DNA from: Actinomadura meyerae
GTDB lineage: Bacteria; Actinomycetota; Actinomycetes; Streptosporangiales; Streptosporangiaceae
Reading direction: 5' to 3'
DNA: 64,000 nucleotides
NCBI RefSeq assembly: GCF_900188445.1
Contig: NZ_FZOR01000001.1
Span: forward strand, 1 to 64,000
Part shown: piece after piece, positions 1 to 8,512 of the stretch
How the letters are laid out: every line of letters begins with the position of its first letter
Position numbering within the stretch: position 1 is the first letter of the stretch
Notes under the pieces: generated by a model
What the model was told of the DNA's origin: nothing
Database searches by the model: none
The model's input: the letters and a program-made list of their open reading frames with translations, nothing else
Translations under genes and position numbers: made by a program

Positions 1-1
1 C

Positions 2-79
2 ATCCGATGCCTCAAACGCTACGTCGCCCGCGAGCTCTACCAGATCATCACCACAAACGATCTTAGACTCGCCGCTTGA
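2..79 (+). mobile_element. C-terminal end of an IS110-family transposase (cut by window edge)
   Basis: Reading from base 2, 25 codons run to a TGA at 77-79. The peptide [18 protein letters not shown] is the kind of arginine-rich tail (CLKRYxARE) that closes IS110/IS116-type DEDD transposases; this is family knowledge, not a database hit. The 5' part lies outside the window, so nothing can be said about whether the element is intact. No terminal inverted repeat is visible, as expected for IS110, which lacks them. It is followed by about 120 bases before rimO. Confidence 0.65.
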
Positions 80-197
80 CATCCATAAGAGCATCCCCGA
101 GCTCGCCCTGCCCACCGGCACGCCTGACCTCGGGCACGGCGCCGCGCCCGCACCCCGCTGGCGCGCGAAGCCGCCCGCGCCCATTACCTTTAGGGGC

Positions 198-1610
198 ATG
201 TCCACTCGTCGCAAGGTCTCGCTCATCACGCTCGGCTGCGCCCGCAACGAGGTCGATTCCGAGGAGCTCGCCGCGCGCATCGAGGACGCGGGCTGGGACC
301 TGACCGAGGGCGCCGACGGCGCGGACGTGGTCGTCGTCAACACCTGCGGGTTCATCGAGGCCGCGAAGAAGGACTCCATCGACACGCTGCTCGCCGCGCA
401 CGACTCCGGCGCCAAGGTCGTGGCGGCCGGGTGCATGGCCGAGCGCTACGGCAGGGAGCTGGCGGAGGCCCTGCCGGAGGCCGACGCCGTCCTCGGGTTC
501 GACGACTACGCCGACATCGGGGAGCGCCTCGACGACGTCGTGGCGGGCCGCCGGCACGACGCGCACACCCCGCGCGACCGGCGGACGCTGCTGCCGATCA
601 GCCCGGTGGAGCGGCCCGCGTCCGCGGTGGCGGTCCCGGGGCACGGCGCGCCCGCCGACCTGCCGGACGGGGTGGCGCCCGCGTCCGGCCCCCGGGTGCT
701 GCGGCGGCGGCTCGGCGGCGGCCCGGTGGCGCCGCTGAAGCTGGCGTCCGGCTGCGACCGGCGCTGCACGTTCTGCGCGATCCCCGCGTTCCGCGGCGCG
801 TACGTCTCGCGGCCGCCGGCGGAGGTGCTGGAGGAGGCGCGCTGGCTCGCCGGGCACGGCGTCCGCGAGCTGGTCCTCGTCAGCGAGAACTCGACGTCCT
901 ACGGCAAGGACCTCGGCGACCTGCGCGCGCTGGAGAAGCTGCTGCCCGGCCTCGTCGCCGTGGACGGCATCGAGCGGGTGCGGGTCAGCTACTTGCAGCC
1001 CGCCGAGACCCGTCCCGGGCTCATCGAGGCGATCTGCGGGACGCCCGGCGTCGCGCCCTACTTCGACATGTCGTTCCAGCACGCGAGCGGCCCGGTGCTG
1101 CGGTCGATGAAGCGGTTCGGCGACCGGGAGCGGTTCCTCGGGCTGCTCGCCCAGATCCGCGAGCTGGCCCCGGAGGCGGGCGTGCGGTCCAACTTCATCG
1201 TCGGCTTCCCCGGCGAGACCGAGGACGACTTCGAGGAGCTCGCCGAGTTCCTGTCCGCCGCGCGCCTGGACGCGGTCGGCGTGTTCGGCTACTCCGACGA
1301 GGACGGCACGGAGGCCGCCGGCCTGGACGGCAAGCTCGACGAGGACGAGGTCGCCCGCCGCGTCGAGGAGCTGTCGGAGCTGGCCGACGAGCTGACGGCG
1401 CAGCGCGCCGAGGACCGGATCGGCTCGCGGGTCCGCGTCCTGCTGGAGGAGAAGGCCGACGGCGGCGGGTTCGAGGGCCGCGCCGAGCACCAGGCGCCGG
1501 AGGTCGACGGGACGGTCCTCGTGCGCGGCGAGGGCCTCGCGCTCGGCGAGATCGTGGAGGCGCGCGTCATCGGCAGCGACGGCGTGGACCTGATCGCGGA
1601 CATCGCATGA
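198..1610 (+). CDS. rimO: Ribosomal protein uS12 (Asp) methylthiotransferase RimO
   Basis: Radical-SAM enzyme that adds a methylthio group to the conserved aspartate of ribosomal protein uS12. The N-terminal UPF0004 domain shows the three Fe-S cysteines C14 ([11 protein letters not shown]), C50 (NTCGF) and C79 (AGCMAER). The radical-SAM cluster motif GCDRRCTFC supplies C186, C190 and C193. A TRAM-like domain closes the protein. The LGCARN/NTCGFIE wording separates RimO from MiaB, which is encoded at 35.5 kb. At 470 residues it is slightly long because of a Pro/Ala-rich insert (about residues 125-175) between the two domains. The stop overlaps the pgsA start (ATGA), so the pair is translationally coupled. 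Confidence 0.95.
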   Translation: MSTRRKVSLITLGCARNEVDSEELAARIEDAGWDLTEGADGADVVVVNTCGFIEAAKKDSIDTLLAAHDSGAKVVAAGCMAERYGRELAEALPEADAVLGFDDYADIGERLDDVVAGRRHDAHTPRDRRTLLPISPVERPASAVAVPGHGAPADLPDGVAPASGPRVLRRRLGGGPVAPLKLASGCDRRCTFCAIPAFRGAYVSRPPAEVLEEARWLAGHGVRELVLVSENSTSYGKDLGDLRALEKLLPGLVAVDGIERVRVSYLQPAETRPGLIEAICGTPGVAPYFDMSFQHASGPVLRSMKRFGDRERFLGLLAQIRELAPEAGVRSNFIVGFPGETEDDFEELAEFLSAARLDAVGVFGYSDEDGTEAAGLDGKLDEDEVARRVEELSELADELTAQRAEDRIGSRVRVLLEEKADGGGFEGRAEHQAPEVDGTVLVRGEGLALGEIVEARVIGSDGVDLIADIA

Positions 1611-2212
1611 TCGCCGGGGCCACGGAACCGGTCGCGGGCGCCCCCGACCCGCCGCAGGCGGGCGTCTGGAACATCGCCAACGCGCTGACGATGGTCCGGA
1701 TCGCGCTCGTCCCGCTGTTCGTGTGGCTGCTGTTCCTGGACGGCACCGGCTGGCGGCTCGCCGCGTTCGCGGTGTTCGCCGCCGCCTCGGTCACCGACAA
1801 GATCGACGGCGACATCGCGCGGGCCCGCGGCCTGGTCACCGACTTCGGCAAGATCGCCGACCCGATCGCCGACAAGGCGCTCACCGGCGCCGCGCTGGTC
1901 AGCCTGTCGGCGATGGGGGAGCTGTGGTGGTGGGTGACGGCCGCCATCATGGTCCGCGAGATCGGCATCACGGTGCTGCGCTTCGTCGTGATCCGGTACG
2001 GGGTGATCCCCGCCAGCAAGGGCGGGAAGCTGAAGACGATGCTCCAGGTCATCGCCATCGGCTTCTACATCCTGCCCGGCCCGCTCGACTACGTGCGGTG
2101 GGTCGCGATGGGCGCCGCCCTCGCGGTCACCGTCGTCACCGGCGCCGACTACCTGGTCCGGGCGTGGCGGCTGCGCCGCGCGCCAGAGGGCTCCGGACCG
2201 CAGGGCTCCTGA
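1607..2212 (+). CDS. pgsA: CDP-diacylglycerol--glycerol-3-phosphate 3-phosphatidyltransferase (PgsA-type)
   Basis: Integral membrane enzyme of phospholipid synthesis; forms phosphatidylglycerophosphate from CDP-diacylglycerol and glycerol-3-phosphate. It contains the full CDP-alcohol phosphatidyltransferase signature D-x2-DG-x2-AR-x8-G-x3-D-x3-D ([11 protein letters not shown]...[11 protein letters not shown]). Several hydrophobic segments follow in the 201-residue product. The ATG at 1607 overlaps the rimO stop, and no other start gives a complete domain. The rimO-pgsA-cinA-clgR order is the usual actinobacterial arrangement, which supports the substrate assignment, although other CDP-alcohol transferases share the motif. 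The last codon and stop lie inside a 15-bp tandem repeat. Confidence 0.88.
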   Translation: MIAGATEPVAGAPDPPQAGVWNIANALTMVRIALVPLFVWLLFLDGTGWRLAAFAVFAAASVTDKIDGDIARARGLVTDFGKIADPIADKALTGAALVSLSAMGELWWWVTAAIMVREIGITVLRFVVIRYGVIPASKGGKLKTMLQVIAIGFYILPGPLDYVRWVAMGAALAVTVVTGADYLVRAWRLRRAPEGSGPQGS

Positions 2213-2245
2213 GCGCGGGGCTCCCGAGCGCAGGGCTCCCGGCCG
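2201..2245. repeat. 15-bp tandem repeat, 3 copies, at the pgsA/MOSC convergent junction
   Basis: Three consecutive units CAGGGCTCCTGAGCG, CGGGGCTCCCGAGCG and CAGGGCTCCCGGCCG fill the space between the end of pgsA (stop at 2210-2212) and the stop of the opposing MOSC gene at 2246. Units contain GAGC and GCTC, which can pair between neighbouring copies to form small hairpins, so the array could act as a two-way terminator; that is inference. Confidence 0.8.
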
Positions 2246-3031
2246 CTAGGAGACGGCCAGTTCGTCGCCGACCTGCAGGACGCCCATCGCGCGGGGGACG
2301 CCGAGCCGCCCGAACATGATCTCGCGGACGCCGCCGAACCGGGCGGTGCGGTAGCGGCCGAGGGCCCGGAGCGGTCCGGGCGCCCGCTCGGCGGTCTCCT
2401 GGTCGATGTTGACGATCGCGCAGCGGCCGGTCGGCCGGACCAGCTCGATCTCGGCCGCGCCGCAGCGCAGCCGGGTGGCGGCGTCCTCCCCGTACGGGCC
2501 GAGGCCGCGCAGGACGATGTTGGGCCGGAACCGGGACATCGGCAGCGCGTCCCCGGCCCGCCGGTTGAGGTCGTCCAGCGACTCCTCGGACAGCACCGAG
2601 ACCGGATAGCCGTCGGCGTACGTGAGCGTCCCGCCGCCGAGCTGCGTGGGGCGCGTGCCGGTGAACCGGACGAGGCGGCACGGGGCGCCGAGCGCGGCCG
2701 AGAACCAGCGGGCCGCGTCGTCGCCCTGGTCGACGCCCTGGCACGGGCGCCTGTGCACGGTGACGTCGAGCGCGGGGCCGTCCATCACCTCGAACACCAG
2801 CGGCGCGTCCGCCATCGGGCCGGAGACGGTGAGCTTGACGCCGTCGAAGCCGGGGCGCAGCAGGGCGAGTCCGGGGAGCTCGCGCTGCGACAGGTGCCGC
2901 CCGTCCGGGCGGACCAGCATGAACTCGCGGTCGTGCCGCAGCCCGTCCGGCGTCAGTTCGGCCTCGGCGAGCGCGACGCCGCCCGCGCTCTTGATGGGGA
3001 AGACGTTCAGTGCGGCCACGATGGCGGTCAT
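2246..3031 (-). CDS. MOSC domain protein, YcbX/mARC-like
   Basis: 261-residue protein with an N-terminal MOSC beta-barrel domain (starts MTAIVAALNVFPIKSAGG) followed by a C-terminal MOSC domain. The conserved cysteine lies in TGRCAIVNID near residue 185, the position that binds molybdenum cofactor in YcbX and mARC proteins. Family members reduce N-hydroxylated compounds with electrons from a partner; the partner is not in this window. The ATG at 3031 was chosen because the domain begins right there, and longer starts only add low-complexity codons from the opposite strand's gene. It is divergent from the DUF1990 gene and convergent with pgsA. Confidence 0.85.
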   Translation of the reverse strand: MTAIVAALNVFPIKSAGGVALAEAELTPDGLRHDREFMLVRPDGRHLSQRELPGLALLRPGFDGVKLTVSGPMADAPLVFEVMDGPALDVTVHRRPCQGVDQGDDAARWFSAALGAPCRLVRFTGTRPTQLGGGTLTYADGYPVSVLSEESLDDLNRRAGDALPMSRFRPNIVLRGLGPYGEDAATRLRCGAAEIELVRPTGRCAIVNIDQETAERAPGPLRALGRYRTARFGGVREIMFGRLGVPRAMGVLQVGDELAVS

Positions 3032-3119
3032 GTGCGGGACGGTACGTCCCCGGCACCCGCGCCGACCAGTGGAAGCGGCGATACTTGACGGCGATTCGTC
3101 AGCTTGGGGATGGAGGGCC

Positions 3120-3629
3120 GTGGCGGCGCAGGACTTCACGTACGCCGAGGTGGGCGCGACGCGGGACGCCGGACGGCCGCCGGGGTACCGGCACATGCGC
3201 GAGCGCGTGCCGGTCGGCCACGGCGCGGAGGCGTTCCGGAACGCCTCCGACGCGCTCATGGAGTTCTGGATGCACCGGGCGCTCCCCGCCCGGGTGGACG
3301 CCTCCGCGCGGCGCGCGGCGCCCGGGGTGAGCGTCGCCGTCCGGCTCGGCGCCGGCCCGCTGCGGCTCGTCGCGCCGTGCCGGATCGTGTGGACGCGGGA
3401 GGAGGAGCGCTACGCCGGCTGGGCGTACGGGACGCTGCCGGGGCATCCGCTGGCAGGGGAGGAGTCGTTCGTCGTGCACCGGGACGAGGAGGACGACGTG
3501 TGGCTGACGGTCACCCTGTTCAGCCGTCCCGCGACGGCGCCGGCGCGGCTGGCGGGACCGCTCGTCGCGGCGTTCCAGCGCGGGTACGCCCGCCGCTGCG
3601 GCGCCGTGCTGCGCAGCCTGGCGCGGTAG
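3120..3629 (+). CDS. DUF1990 family protein
   Basis: 169-residue protein matching the DUF1990 family as I know it: it opens with FTYAEVGATRD, continues with PPGYRH and GHG, and closes with AYGTLPGHPLAGEE, DVWLTVTLFSRPA and FQRGYARRCG. The function is unknown; the fold is thought to be a lipocalin/START-like pocket. No signal peptide or membrane segment is visible. A GTG start at 3120 is chosen because it lies three codons before the conserved block and follows GGAGGG, although the spacing is short. It reads away from the MOSC gene across an 88-bp shared promoter space. Confidence 0.8.
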   Translation: MAAQDFTYAEVGATRDAGRPPGYRHMRERVPVGHGAEAFRNASDALMEFWMHRALPARVDASARRAAPGVSVAVRLGAGPLRLVAPCRIVWTREEERYAGWAYGTLPGHPLAGEESFVVHRDEEDDVWLTVTLFSRPATAPARLAGPLVAAFQRGYARRCGAVLRSLAR

Positions 3630-4095
3630 TGGCGCCCGCGCTGATGGGGCCGCGAGGCCACGCCCACCCCGGTCGTGGTCCCGCGGCCCCGTTCGCGCGG
3701 GCGCCACGCGATGTGATTATCCCCGTCCGCGCCCGGCGGGACGAATCGATCAAATGAGTTTTGACTCACAATGTGACCTGCGCATCTCCGATTTGTCGGG
3801 TTGCCGGGGCTTTGACGTGCGGCGACGATGCGCGCCCAGGTGCCCGCCGCGGCCGCGCGCCGTGACGCGGCGGCTCGCGGAACGGCGGCCAAAGCGCGGC
3901 CGTTCCTTTCGCGCCGCGACGGAAAAGGGATGGGCCGGTTGGAACGGTGGAACGGGGACTTGGCGCTCGCGTCCTCATTCGGCCGTTTCCCGCGGTGAAC
4001 CGGCGGCGCCCCGGGGTCGTCGCGCGGTCCGCGCCGGTAGATTCGACTCGCCCGCGGCCGCAGATCGGGCGGCCGCCGGGAGGGATGGGGGCGCC
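3630..4095. other. 466-bp intergenic region with one small dyad
   Basis: No convincing gene. Codon bias is absent in all frames, and base composition is locally less GC-rich around 3715-3800. The only structure I see is the perfect inverted repeat TGAGT-TTTG-ACTCA at 3755-3768, which contains a TTGACT that could serve as a -35 element; no good -10 follows at the right spacing. The end of the region carries the cinA ribosome binding site (GGGAGGGATGGGG). Confidence 0.4.
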
Positions 4096-5391
4096 ATGCG
4101 AGTCGAACTTCTCACCGTCGGGGACGAGCTGCTCCTCGGCGACACGGTCAACGGCAACGCGGCCTGGCTGGGCCGGCGGCTCGCCGACCACGGCGTCGAG
4201 GTGACCCGCAGCGTCGTCGTCGGCGACGACCTCGAGGTGATCGTCGCGGCGGTCGAGGCGGCGCTCGGCCGGGCCGACGCGGTGATCACCACCGGCGGTC
4301 TCGGCCCCACCTCCGACGACCTCACCCGGGACGCGCTCGCCGCGGCGGCCGGGGTGCCGCTCGTCCGCGACCCGGAGCTGGAGGCGCGGCTGCGCGCCCG
4401 GACCGCCCGCGCCGGCCGCGAGCTGCGTCCGATGGCGCTGCGGATGGCCGACGTCCCGAAGGGCGCGGGCCTGCTCGCCAACTCGGCGGGCTCGGCGCCC
4501 GGCCTGCGCGTCGAGCTGCCCGGCGGCGTCGTCTACGCGCTGCCCGGCGTCCCCTTCGAGATGCACACGATCATGGACGAGGTCGTGCTGCCGGAGCTCG
4601 CCCGGACCGCGGGCCTGCCCGCCGTCGCGCGCCGCACGCTGCGCACCGCCCGGCTCTGGGAGTCGGTCGTCGCGACGCGGCTCGCCGAGGTCGAGGCGAT
4701 GGACGGGGTGCGGCTGGCCTACCTGCCGGGCCCGGCGGAGGTGCGGATCCGGATCACCGTGGCGGGCCCGGACGCCGCGGGCCGGCTCGCGGGCGTGGAG
4801 GCCCGCGTCCGCGACCTGCTCGGCGACGCGGTCTACGGGGCCGAGGACGAGACGCTCGACCGGGTCGTCCACCGGCTGCTCGCCGAGCGCGGCGCCACCG
4901 TCGCCGCCGCGGAGTCGCTGACCGGCGGCCTCCTCGGTGCGGAGCTGACCGAGATGCCCGGCTCGTCCGCCACCTTCGCGGGCGGCATGGTGACCTACGC
5001 GACGGAGGCGAAGCACCGGCTGCTCGGCGTCCCCGCGGAGCTGCTCGCCGCGCACGGCGCCGTCCACCCGGACGTGGCCGCCGCGATGGCCGCGGGCGTG
5101 CGCGACGCGCTCGGCGCGACCTACGGGCTCGCGGTGACCGGTGTCGCGGGTCCCGAGCCCCAGGACGGCCGCCCGGTGGGAACGGTCTACGCCGCCGTGG
5201 CCGGACCCGGCGATTCGCGAACCGTGGCCGGCCCGAGACTCCCCGTACCCGGCCCCGGGCGCGAGACCCGCGGGGTGATCCGGCGGATGACCGTCGTCCA
5301 TGCCCTTGAGCTGCTGAGACGTGTGCTGCTGGGACTTGACGCCGGGGAGGAGAGCGAGGAGGCTCAGGCAGATCGGGAAGACCGGGACTGA
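4096..5391 (+). CDS. cinA: CinA: competence/damage-inducible family, nicotinamide-nucleotide amidase
   Basis: 431-residue two-domain protein. Residues 1 to about 170 are the COG1058 molybdopterin-binding-like domain (GDELLLGDTVNGN, TTGGLGPTSDDLTRD, ALPGVPFEM). The C-terminal CinA/PncC domain (AAESLTGGLLGAELT, GGMVTYATEAK, TGVAGPEPQDG) deamidates NMN back to nicotinate mononucleotide for NAD recycling. Both domains carry their usual motifs and the length is normal. The ATG at 4096 follows a strong GGGAGGG site. In this cluster cinA normally lies between pgsA and clgR; here a MOSC and a DUF1990 gene are inserted between it and pgsA. The acidic tail after about residue 410 is unconserved. Confidence 0.93.
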   Translation: MRVELLTVGDELLLGDTVNGNAAWLGRRLADHGVEVTRSVVVGDDLEVIVAAVEAALGRADAVITTGGLGPTSDDLTRDALAAAAGVPLVRDPELEARLRARTARAGRELRPMALRMADVPKGAGLLANSAGSAPGLRVELPGGVVYALPGVPFEMHTIMDEVVLPELARTAGLPAVARRTLRTARLWESVVATRLAEVEAMDGVRLAYLPGPAEVRIRITVAGPDAAGRLAGVEARVRDLLGDAVYGAEDETLDRVVHRLLAERGATVAAAESLTGGLLGAELTEMPGSSATFAGGMVTYATEAKHRLLGVPAELLAAHGAVHPDVAAAMAAGVRDALGATYGLAVTGVAGPEPQDGRPVGTVYAAVAGPGDSRTVAGPRLPVPGPGRETRGVIRRMTVVHALELLRRVLLGLDAGEESEEAQADREDRD

Positions 5392-5502
5392 TTACAGCGT
5401 TACGTTCCGAGCGAACACGAAATCAACGGTCTGCCATGGCCGCCGTCAAGGCGGGTACGGTGGAACCGGCAGATGGTCCGAACTGAGGGAGGGAGCGAGA
5501 CG

Positions 5503-5856
5503 ATGGTCCTGCTTCGCCAGCTGCTCGGTGACGTACTGCGGCAGCTGCGGCTGCGCCAGGGACGCACCCTCCGTGAGGTGTCCGCGGCGGCGCGGGTGTC
5601 ACTCGGCTATCTCTCCGAGGTCGAGCGGGGTCAGAAGGAAGCCTCCTCGGAGCTGCTCTCCTCGATCTGCAAGGCACTCGGCGTCCCGCTGTCACACGTG
5701 CTCCGCGAGGTCGCGGACCAGCTCGCTCTCGCCGAGCTGCAGCACGAGCCCGTCATGGCGGGCGCGCCGGAGCACGAGCGCATCGCGGCCGAGAGCATTC
5801 CGGAGACGCCGGAGGAGATCACCGGGGAGTTCCGCGCCGACATGGTCGCGGCCTGA
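5503..5856 (+). CDS. clgR: ClgR-type Cro/CI transcriptional activator of protease genes
   Basis: 117-residue protein with an N-terminal Cro/CI helix-turn-helix ([20 protein letters not shown], about residues 22-42). [13 protein letters not shown] and [12 protein letters not shown] are hallmark wording of actinobacterial ClgR, which activates clpP1P2, clpC and lon and is itself turned over by Clp. The C-terminus ends in -AA, as in ClgR proteins whose Ala-Ala tail is a ClpP degradation signal; that role is family knowledge. I take the ATG at 5503, preceded by GAGGGAGGGAG, rather than the in-frame start 10 codons upstream. It lies 111 bp downstream of cinA, its usual place. Confidence 0.92.
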   Translation: MVLLRQLLGDVLRQLRLRQGRTLREVSAAARVSLGYLSEVERGQKEASSELLSSICKALGVPLSHVLREVADQLALAELQHEPVMAGAPEHERIAAESIPETPEEITGEFRADMVAA

Positions 5857-5869
5857 CCCGGCCGGCGGC

Positions 5870-5918
5870 GTTCATGCCCGACCCGGGGCCGCGGGTGTGC
5901 GCGGCCTCACGCATGAAC
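5870..5918 (+). terminator. Nested inverted repeat downstream of clgR
   Basis: An outer stem GTTCATGC (5870-5877) / GCATGAAC (5911-5918) encloses an inner stem GGCCGC (5887-5892) / GCGGCC (5901-5906). It begins 14 bp after the clgR stop and lies about 70 bp upstream of dps. No T-run follows, so it is a non-canonical terminator or a regulatory hairpin in the dps leader. Confidence 0.5.
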
Positions 5919-5985
5919 CCGGCATTACAGGGGATCTCTCCGTGTTGTAGCGCATGACCGTAACGACGCGGAAGGAGCCCGATCC

Positions 5986-6453
5986 ATGGCGAGGGTCAAG
6001 AGCCCGCTCCCGGACGAGGCCGTCAAGGTCGTGGGGGAGGCCCTGCAGGGTTCTCTCGTCGACCTCATCGATCTGGCTCTGGTGGCCAAGCAGGCGCACT
6101 GGAACCTGACCGGGCGAAACTTCAAGGTCGTCCACGAGCACCTGGACGAGGTGGTCGCCCTCGCGCGGACCGGCCAGGACGATCTGGCCGAGCGCGCCGT
6201 GGCGGTCGGGGTGAACCCCGACGGCCGCGCCCGGACGGTCGCCGACCGCACCCAGCTGCCCCAGCTGGAGGCCGGGTACCTGGACGACGACAAGGTCGTC
6301 GCCGCCATCACCGACACGCTGGCGCAGATCATCGCGCGTTTCCGGGAGCGCATCGCCGCGACCGACGAAGCGGACCAGGTCACCCAGGACCTGCTCATCG
6401 GCATCACCGCGGAGCTGGAGAAGCAGCACTGGATGTTCCAGGCCCAGACCTGA
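5986..6453 (+). CDS. dps: Dps family DNA-binding ferritin
   Basis: 155-residue four-helix ferritin-like protein that oxidises and stores iron with peroxide and protects DNA in the nucleoid. The ferroxidase ligands appear with the spacing of Listeria Dps: H38 (QAHWNLTG), H50, D65 and E69. The hydrophobic C-terminal helix QDLLIGITAELEKQHWMFQ is also typical. The N-terminus is short but has a few lysines and arginines that could contact DNA. The ATG at 5986 follows GGAAGGAG. It is probably its own transcript, between the hairpin after clgR and a strong terminator at 6548. Confidence 0.93.
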   Translation: MARVKSPLPDEAVKVVGEALQGSLVDLIDLALVAKQAHWNLTGRNFKVVHEHLDEVVALARTGQDDLAERAVAVGVNPDGRARTVADRTQLPQLEAGYLDDDKVVAAITDTLAQIIARFRERIAATDEADQVTQDLLIGITAELEKQHWMFQAQT

Positions 6454-6547
6454 CGCACCGACACGATCGAACGGCGACATGATGGAACGGCGACCGGTCC
6501 GAGGTCGCGCCGCCGCGATCCCGGCGTGAACCGGACCCGGGCGCATC

Positions 6548-6584
6548 GGCCCCGGCATCCGCCTTCCCGGCGGGTGCCGGGGCC
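6548..6584. terminator. Strong intrinsic terminator between dps and lysR
   Basis: A 16-bp stem, GGCCCCGGCATCCGCC / GGCGGGTGCCGGGGCC with a single G-U pair, closes a TTCCC loop and is followed by TTTCC on the plus strand. It sits between two convergent genes and is best oriented to stop dps transcription. Confidence 0.88.
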
Positions 6585-6636
6585 TTTCCATGTCCGGTCC
6601 ATGTCCGGCCGCGGGCGGGCCCGCGGGACGCTCCGG

Positions 6637-7545
6637 TCACCTGCCGTCAGTCAGGCGGGCAGTGTCGCTCAGGTGGGACAGGACGGTGTCGGCGAACTCG
6701 ATCGCGAGCGGGCTCAGGGCGTCCCAGCTCCGCGCGGCCCAGCCGGCGGCGAGCGGCGGCAGGTCCGGGACCGGGATGAGCCGGACGTCCCCGGTGCCCC
6801 GCCCCCAGCCCGGCAGCGCGGGCAGGATCGCGTGGCCCAGCCCCAGTTCGGCGAGCAGCAGCGCGGTGTCCCAGTCGGCGACGCTCGTGGTGGAGGCCAG
6901 CCGGACGCCGTGCCGTTCGAGGTGCATCTCCAGGTGGACGCGCGAGGTCGAGTGCGCGGGCAGCTCGATGTACCGGATCCCCGCCAGGTCGCCGAGCGCG
7001 ATCGACGCCCGCTCCGCGAGCGGGTCGCCCGCGTGGACGGCGAGCATCCACGGCAGCTCGCAGGAGGCGCGCTGCTCGACGCCCTTCAGCGCCGGGCCGA
7101 TCGTCACCCAGGCCAGGTCCGCCGTGTGCGACCGGACCGCCTCCAGGCAGCGGCGGCTGGACCCCGCGGTCTCGAACTGCAGCGCCGCCTCGGGGTGCCG
7201 CGCGCGGAACTCCGCCACGCCCGCGGCCATGAAGTGCCGGACGGTCGTGGCGCCCGTCGCGACCCGGACGGTGCCGCCGACGCCGCGGCGCAGGTCGTCG
7301 AGGTGCCGCAGCGCGGCGTCCAGCCCCGCCAGGCCGTCGGTCGCCGCCCGGTGCAGGATGCGCCCGGCGCGGGTCGGCACCACGCCGCGCGGCCGCCGCT
7401 CCAGCAGGACCAGCCCGGTCTCCCGCTCCAGCCGCTTCACGTGCTGGCTGACGGCCGACTGGCTGCACGACAGGTCGCGCGCCACCGCGCTGAGGTTGCC
7501 GGCGGCGCAGACGGCGGTGAACACGCGGAGGTCGTCCAGGGTCAT
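6637..7545 (-). CDS. LysR-family transcriptional regulator
   Basis: 302 residues: an N-terminal winged HTH (residues 1-60, MTLDDLRVFTAVCAAGNLSAVA, then SQSAVSQHVKRLERETG) and a C-terminal type-2 periplasmic-binding-like effector domain (about 90-290). Targets and ligand cannot be read from the sequence. LysR genes usually lie divergent from a target; this one instead follows the nei-like gene on the same strand, 175 bp away, so its target is not evident. The ATG at 7545 begins the HTH directly. Confidence 0.9.
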   Translation of the reverse strand: MTLDDLRVFTAVCAAGNLSAVARDLSCSQSAVSQHVKRLERETGLVLLERRPRGVVPTRAGRILHRAATDGLAGLDAALRHLDDLRRGVGGTVRVATGATTVRHFMAAGVAEFRARHPEAALQFETAGSSRRCLEAVRSHTADLAWVTIGPALKGVEQRASCELPWMLAVHAGDPLAERASIALGDLAGIRYIELPAHSTSRVHLEMHLERHGVRLASTTSVADWDTALLLAELGLGHAILPALPGWGRGTGDVRLIPVPDLPPLAAGWAARSWDALSPLAIEFADTVLSHLSDTARLTDGR

Positions 7546-7720
7546 ATGCCCAAGTTAGAACTGGGGAGCAGCTAAGAAAACCCGAGAATTGACTTGGAAC
7601 GATCGCGGACCGAAGATCTTTCCACGGGCGCAGGATCCGGCGACCCGGCCACGCGGCGACCCGCCCGGAGCCCGGGCTCTGGGCGGGCGCCGACGCCCGC
7701 CCGTCCCATCGCGCCGGCCG

Positions 7721-8509
7721 CTAGCGCCGGTCCGCGGCGGGCTGGCAGTGCGGGCACCAGAACGTGACCCGCTCCCCGGCCTGCTCCGCGCGCTCGATCC
7801 GCGTCCCGCAGCGCCGGCAGGGGCGCCCGGCGCGCCCGTACACCCAGTGCTCGCGCCCGCGGCCCCGGTCGCCGGTCGTGATGTGGCCGTGCCGCTCCTT
7901 GTTGGCGTCCAGGAGCCGGTGAGACAGCTCCACGAGCGCTCCGAGGTCGGGGACGTCCCGTATCGGGGTCCACGGGGCGACGCCCCTGAGGAACAGGACC
8001 TCGGCCTTGTAGACGTTGCCGATCCCGGCGAGCCGCGTCTGGTCGAGCAGCGCGTCGCCGACGGGCCGCTCGGGCTGCTCGCCGAGCCGCGCCACGGCCT
8101 CCGCGGCGAGTTCCGGGCCCCAGGCCGGGTCGAGCAGATCGGGCCCGAGATGGCCCACGGCGGCGCCTTCCTCGGCGGTGCGCAGCAGCTCCACCAGCCC
8201 GAGCGAGTAGCCGACGGCCTGCCACTGCGCGTTCGCCAGCACCAGCCGGACCCGGTGGTCGCGCGGCGGCGGCCCGGCGCGGCGGACCTGCCAGCGCCCG
8301 TCCATCAGCAGGTGCGTGTGCACGGTGAGCCCGCCCTCGACGCGGGTGAGCAGGTGCTTGCCCCGCGCGACCGACTCCAGGACCGTCCGGCCGCGCAGGT
8401 CGGCCGTGGCGAGCCGGGGGACGCGGAAGTCCGAGCGCGTCAGCACCCGCCCGGCGAGCGCCTCGCGCAACCGCCGGGCCGTCCACCAGACGACGTCGCC
8501 CTCCGGCAT
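7721..8509 (-). CDS. Formamidopyrimidine-DNA glycosylase / endonuclease VIII family (Nei-like)
   Basis: 262-residue base-excision repair glycosylase and AP lyase. It starts MPEGDVVW, giving the catalytic Pro2 and Glu3 of the Fpg/Nei family. It has the helix-two-turn-helix region (TRLAGIGNVYKAE) and a C-terminal zinc finger with C231, C234, C252 and C255. The GDVVW/THLLMDGRW wording resembles mycobacterial Nei proteins more than MutM, so oxidised pyrimidines are the likely substrates (inference). The start lies 3 bp after the stop of the Rrf2 gene, indicating co-transcription and translational coupling. Confidence 0.9.
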   Translation of the reverse strand: MPEGDVVWWTARRLREALAGRVLTRSDFRVPRLATADLRGRTVLESVARGKHLLTRVEGGLTVHTHLLMDGRWQVRRAGPPPRDHRVRLVLANAQWQAVGYSLGLVELLRTAEEGAAVGHLGPDLLDPAWGPELAAEAVARLGEQPERPVGDALLDQTRLAGIGNVYKAEVLFLRGVAPWTPIRDVPDLGALVELSHRLLDANKERHGHITTGDRGRGREHWVYGRAGRPCRRCGTRIERAEQAGERVTFWCPHCQPAADRR

Positions 8510-8512
8510 GGC

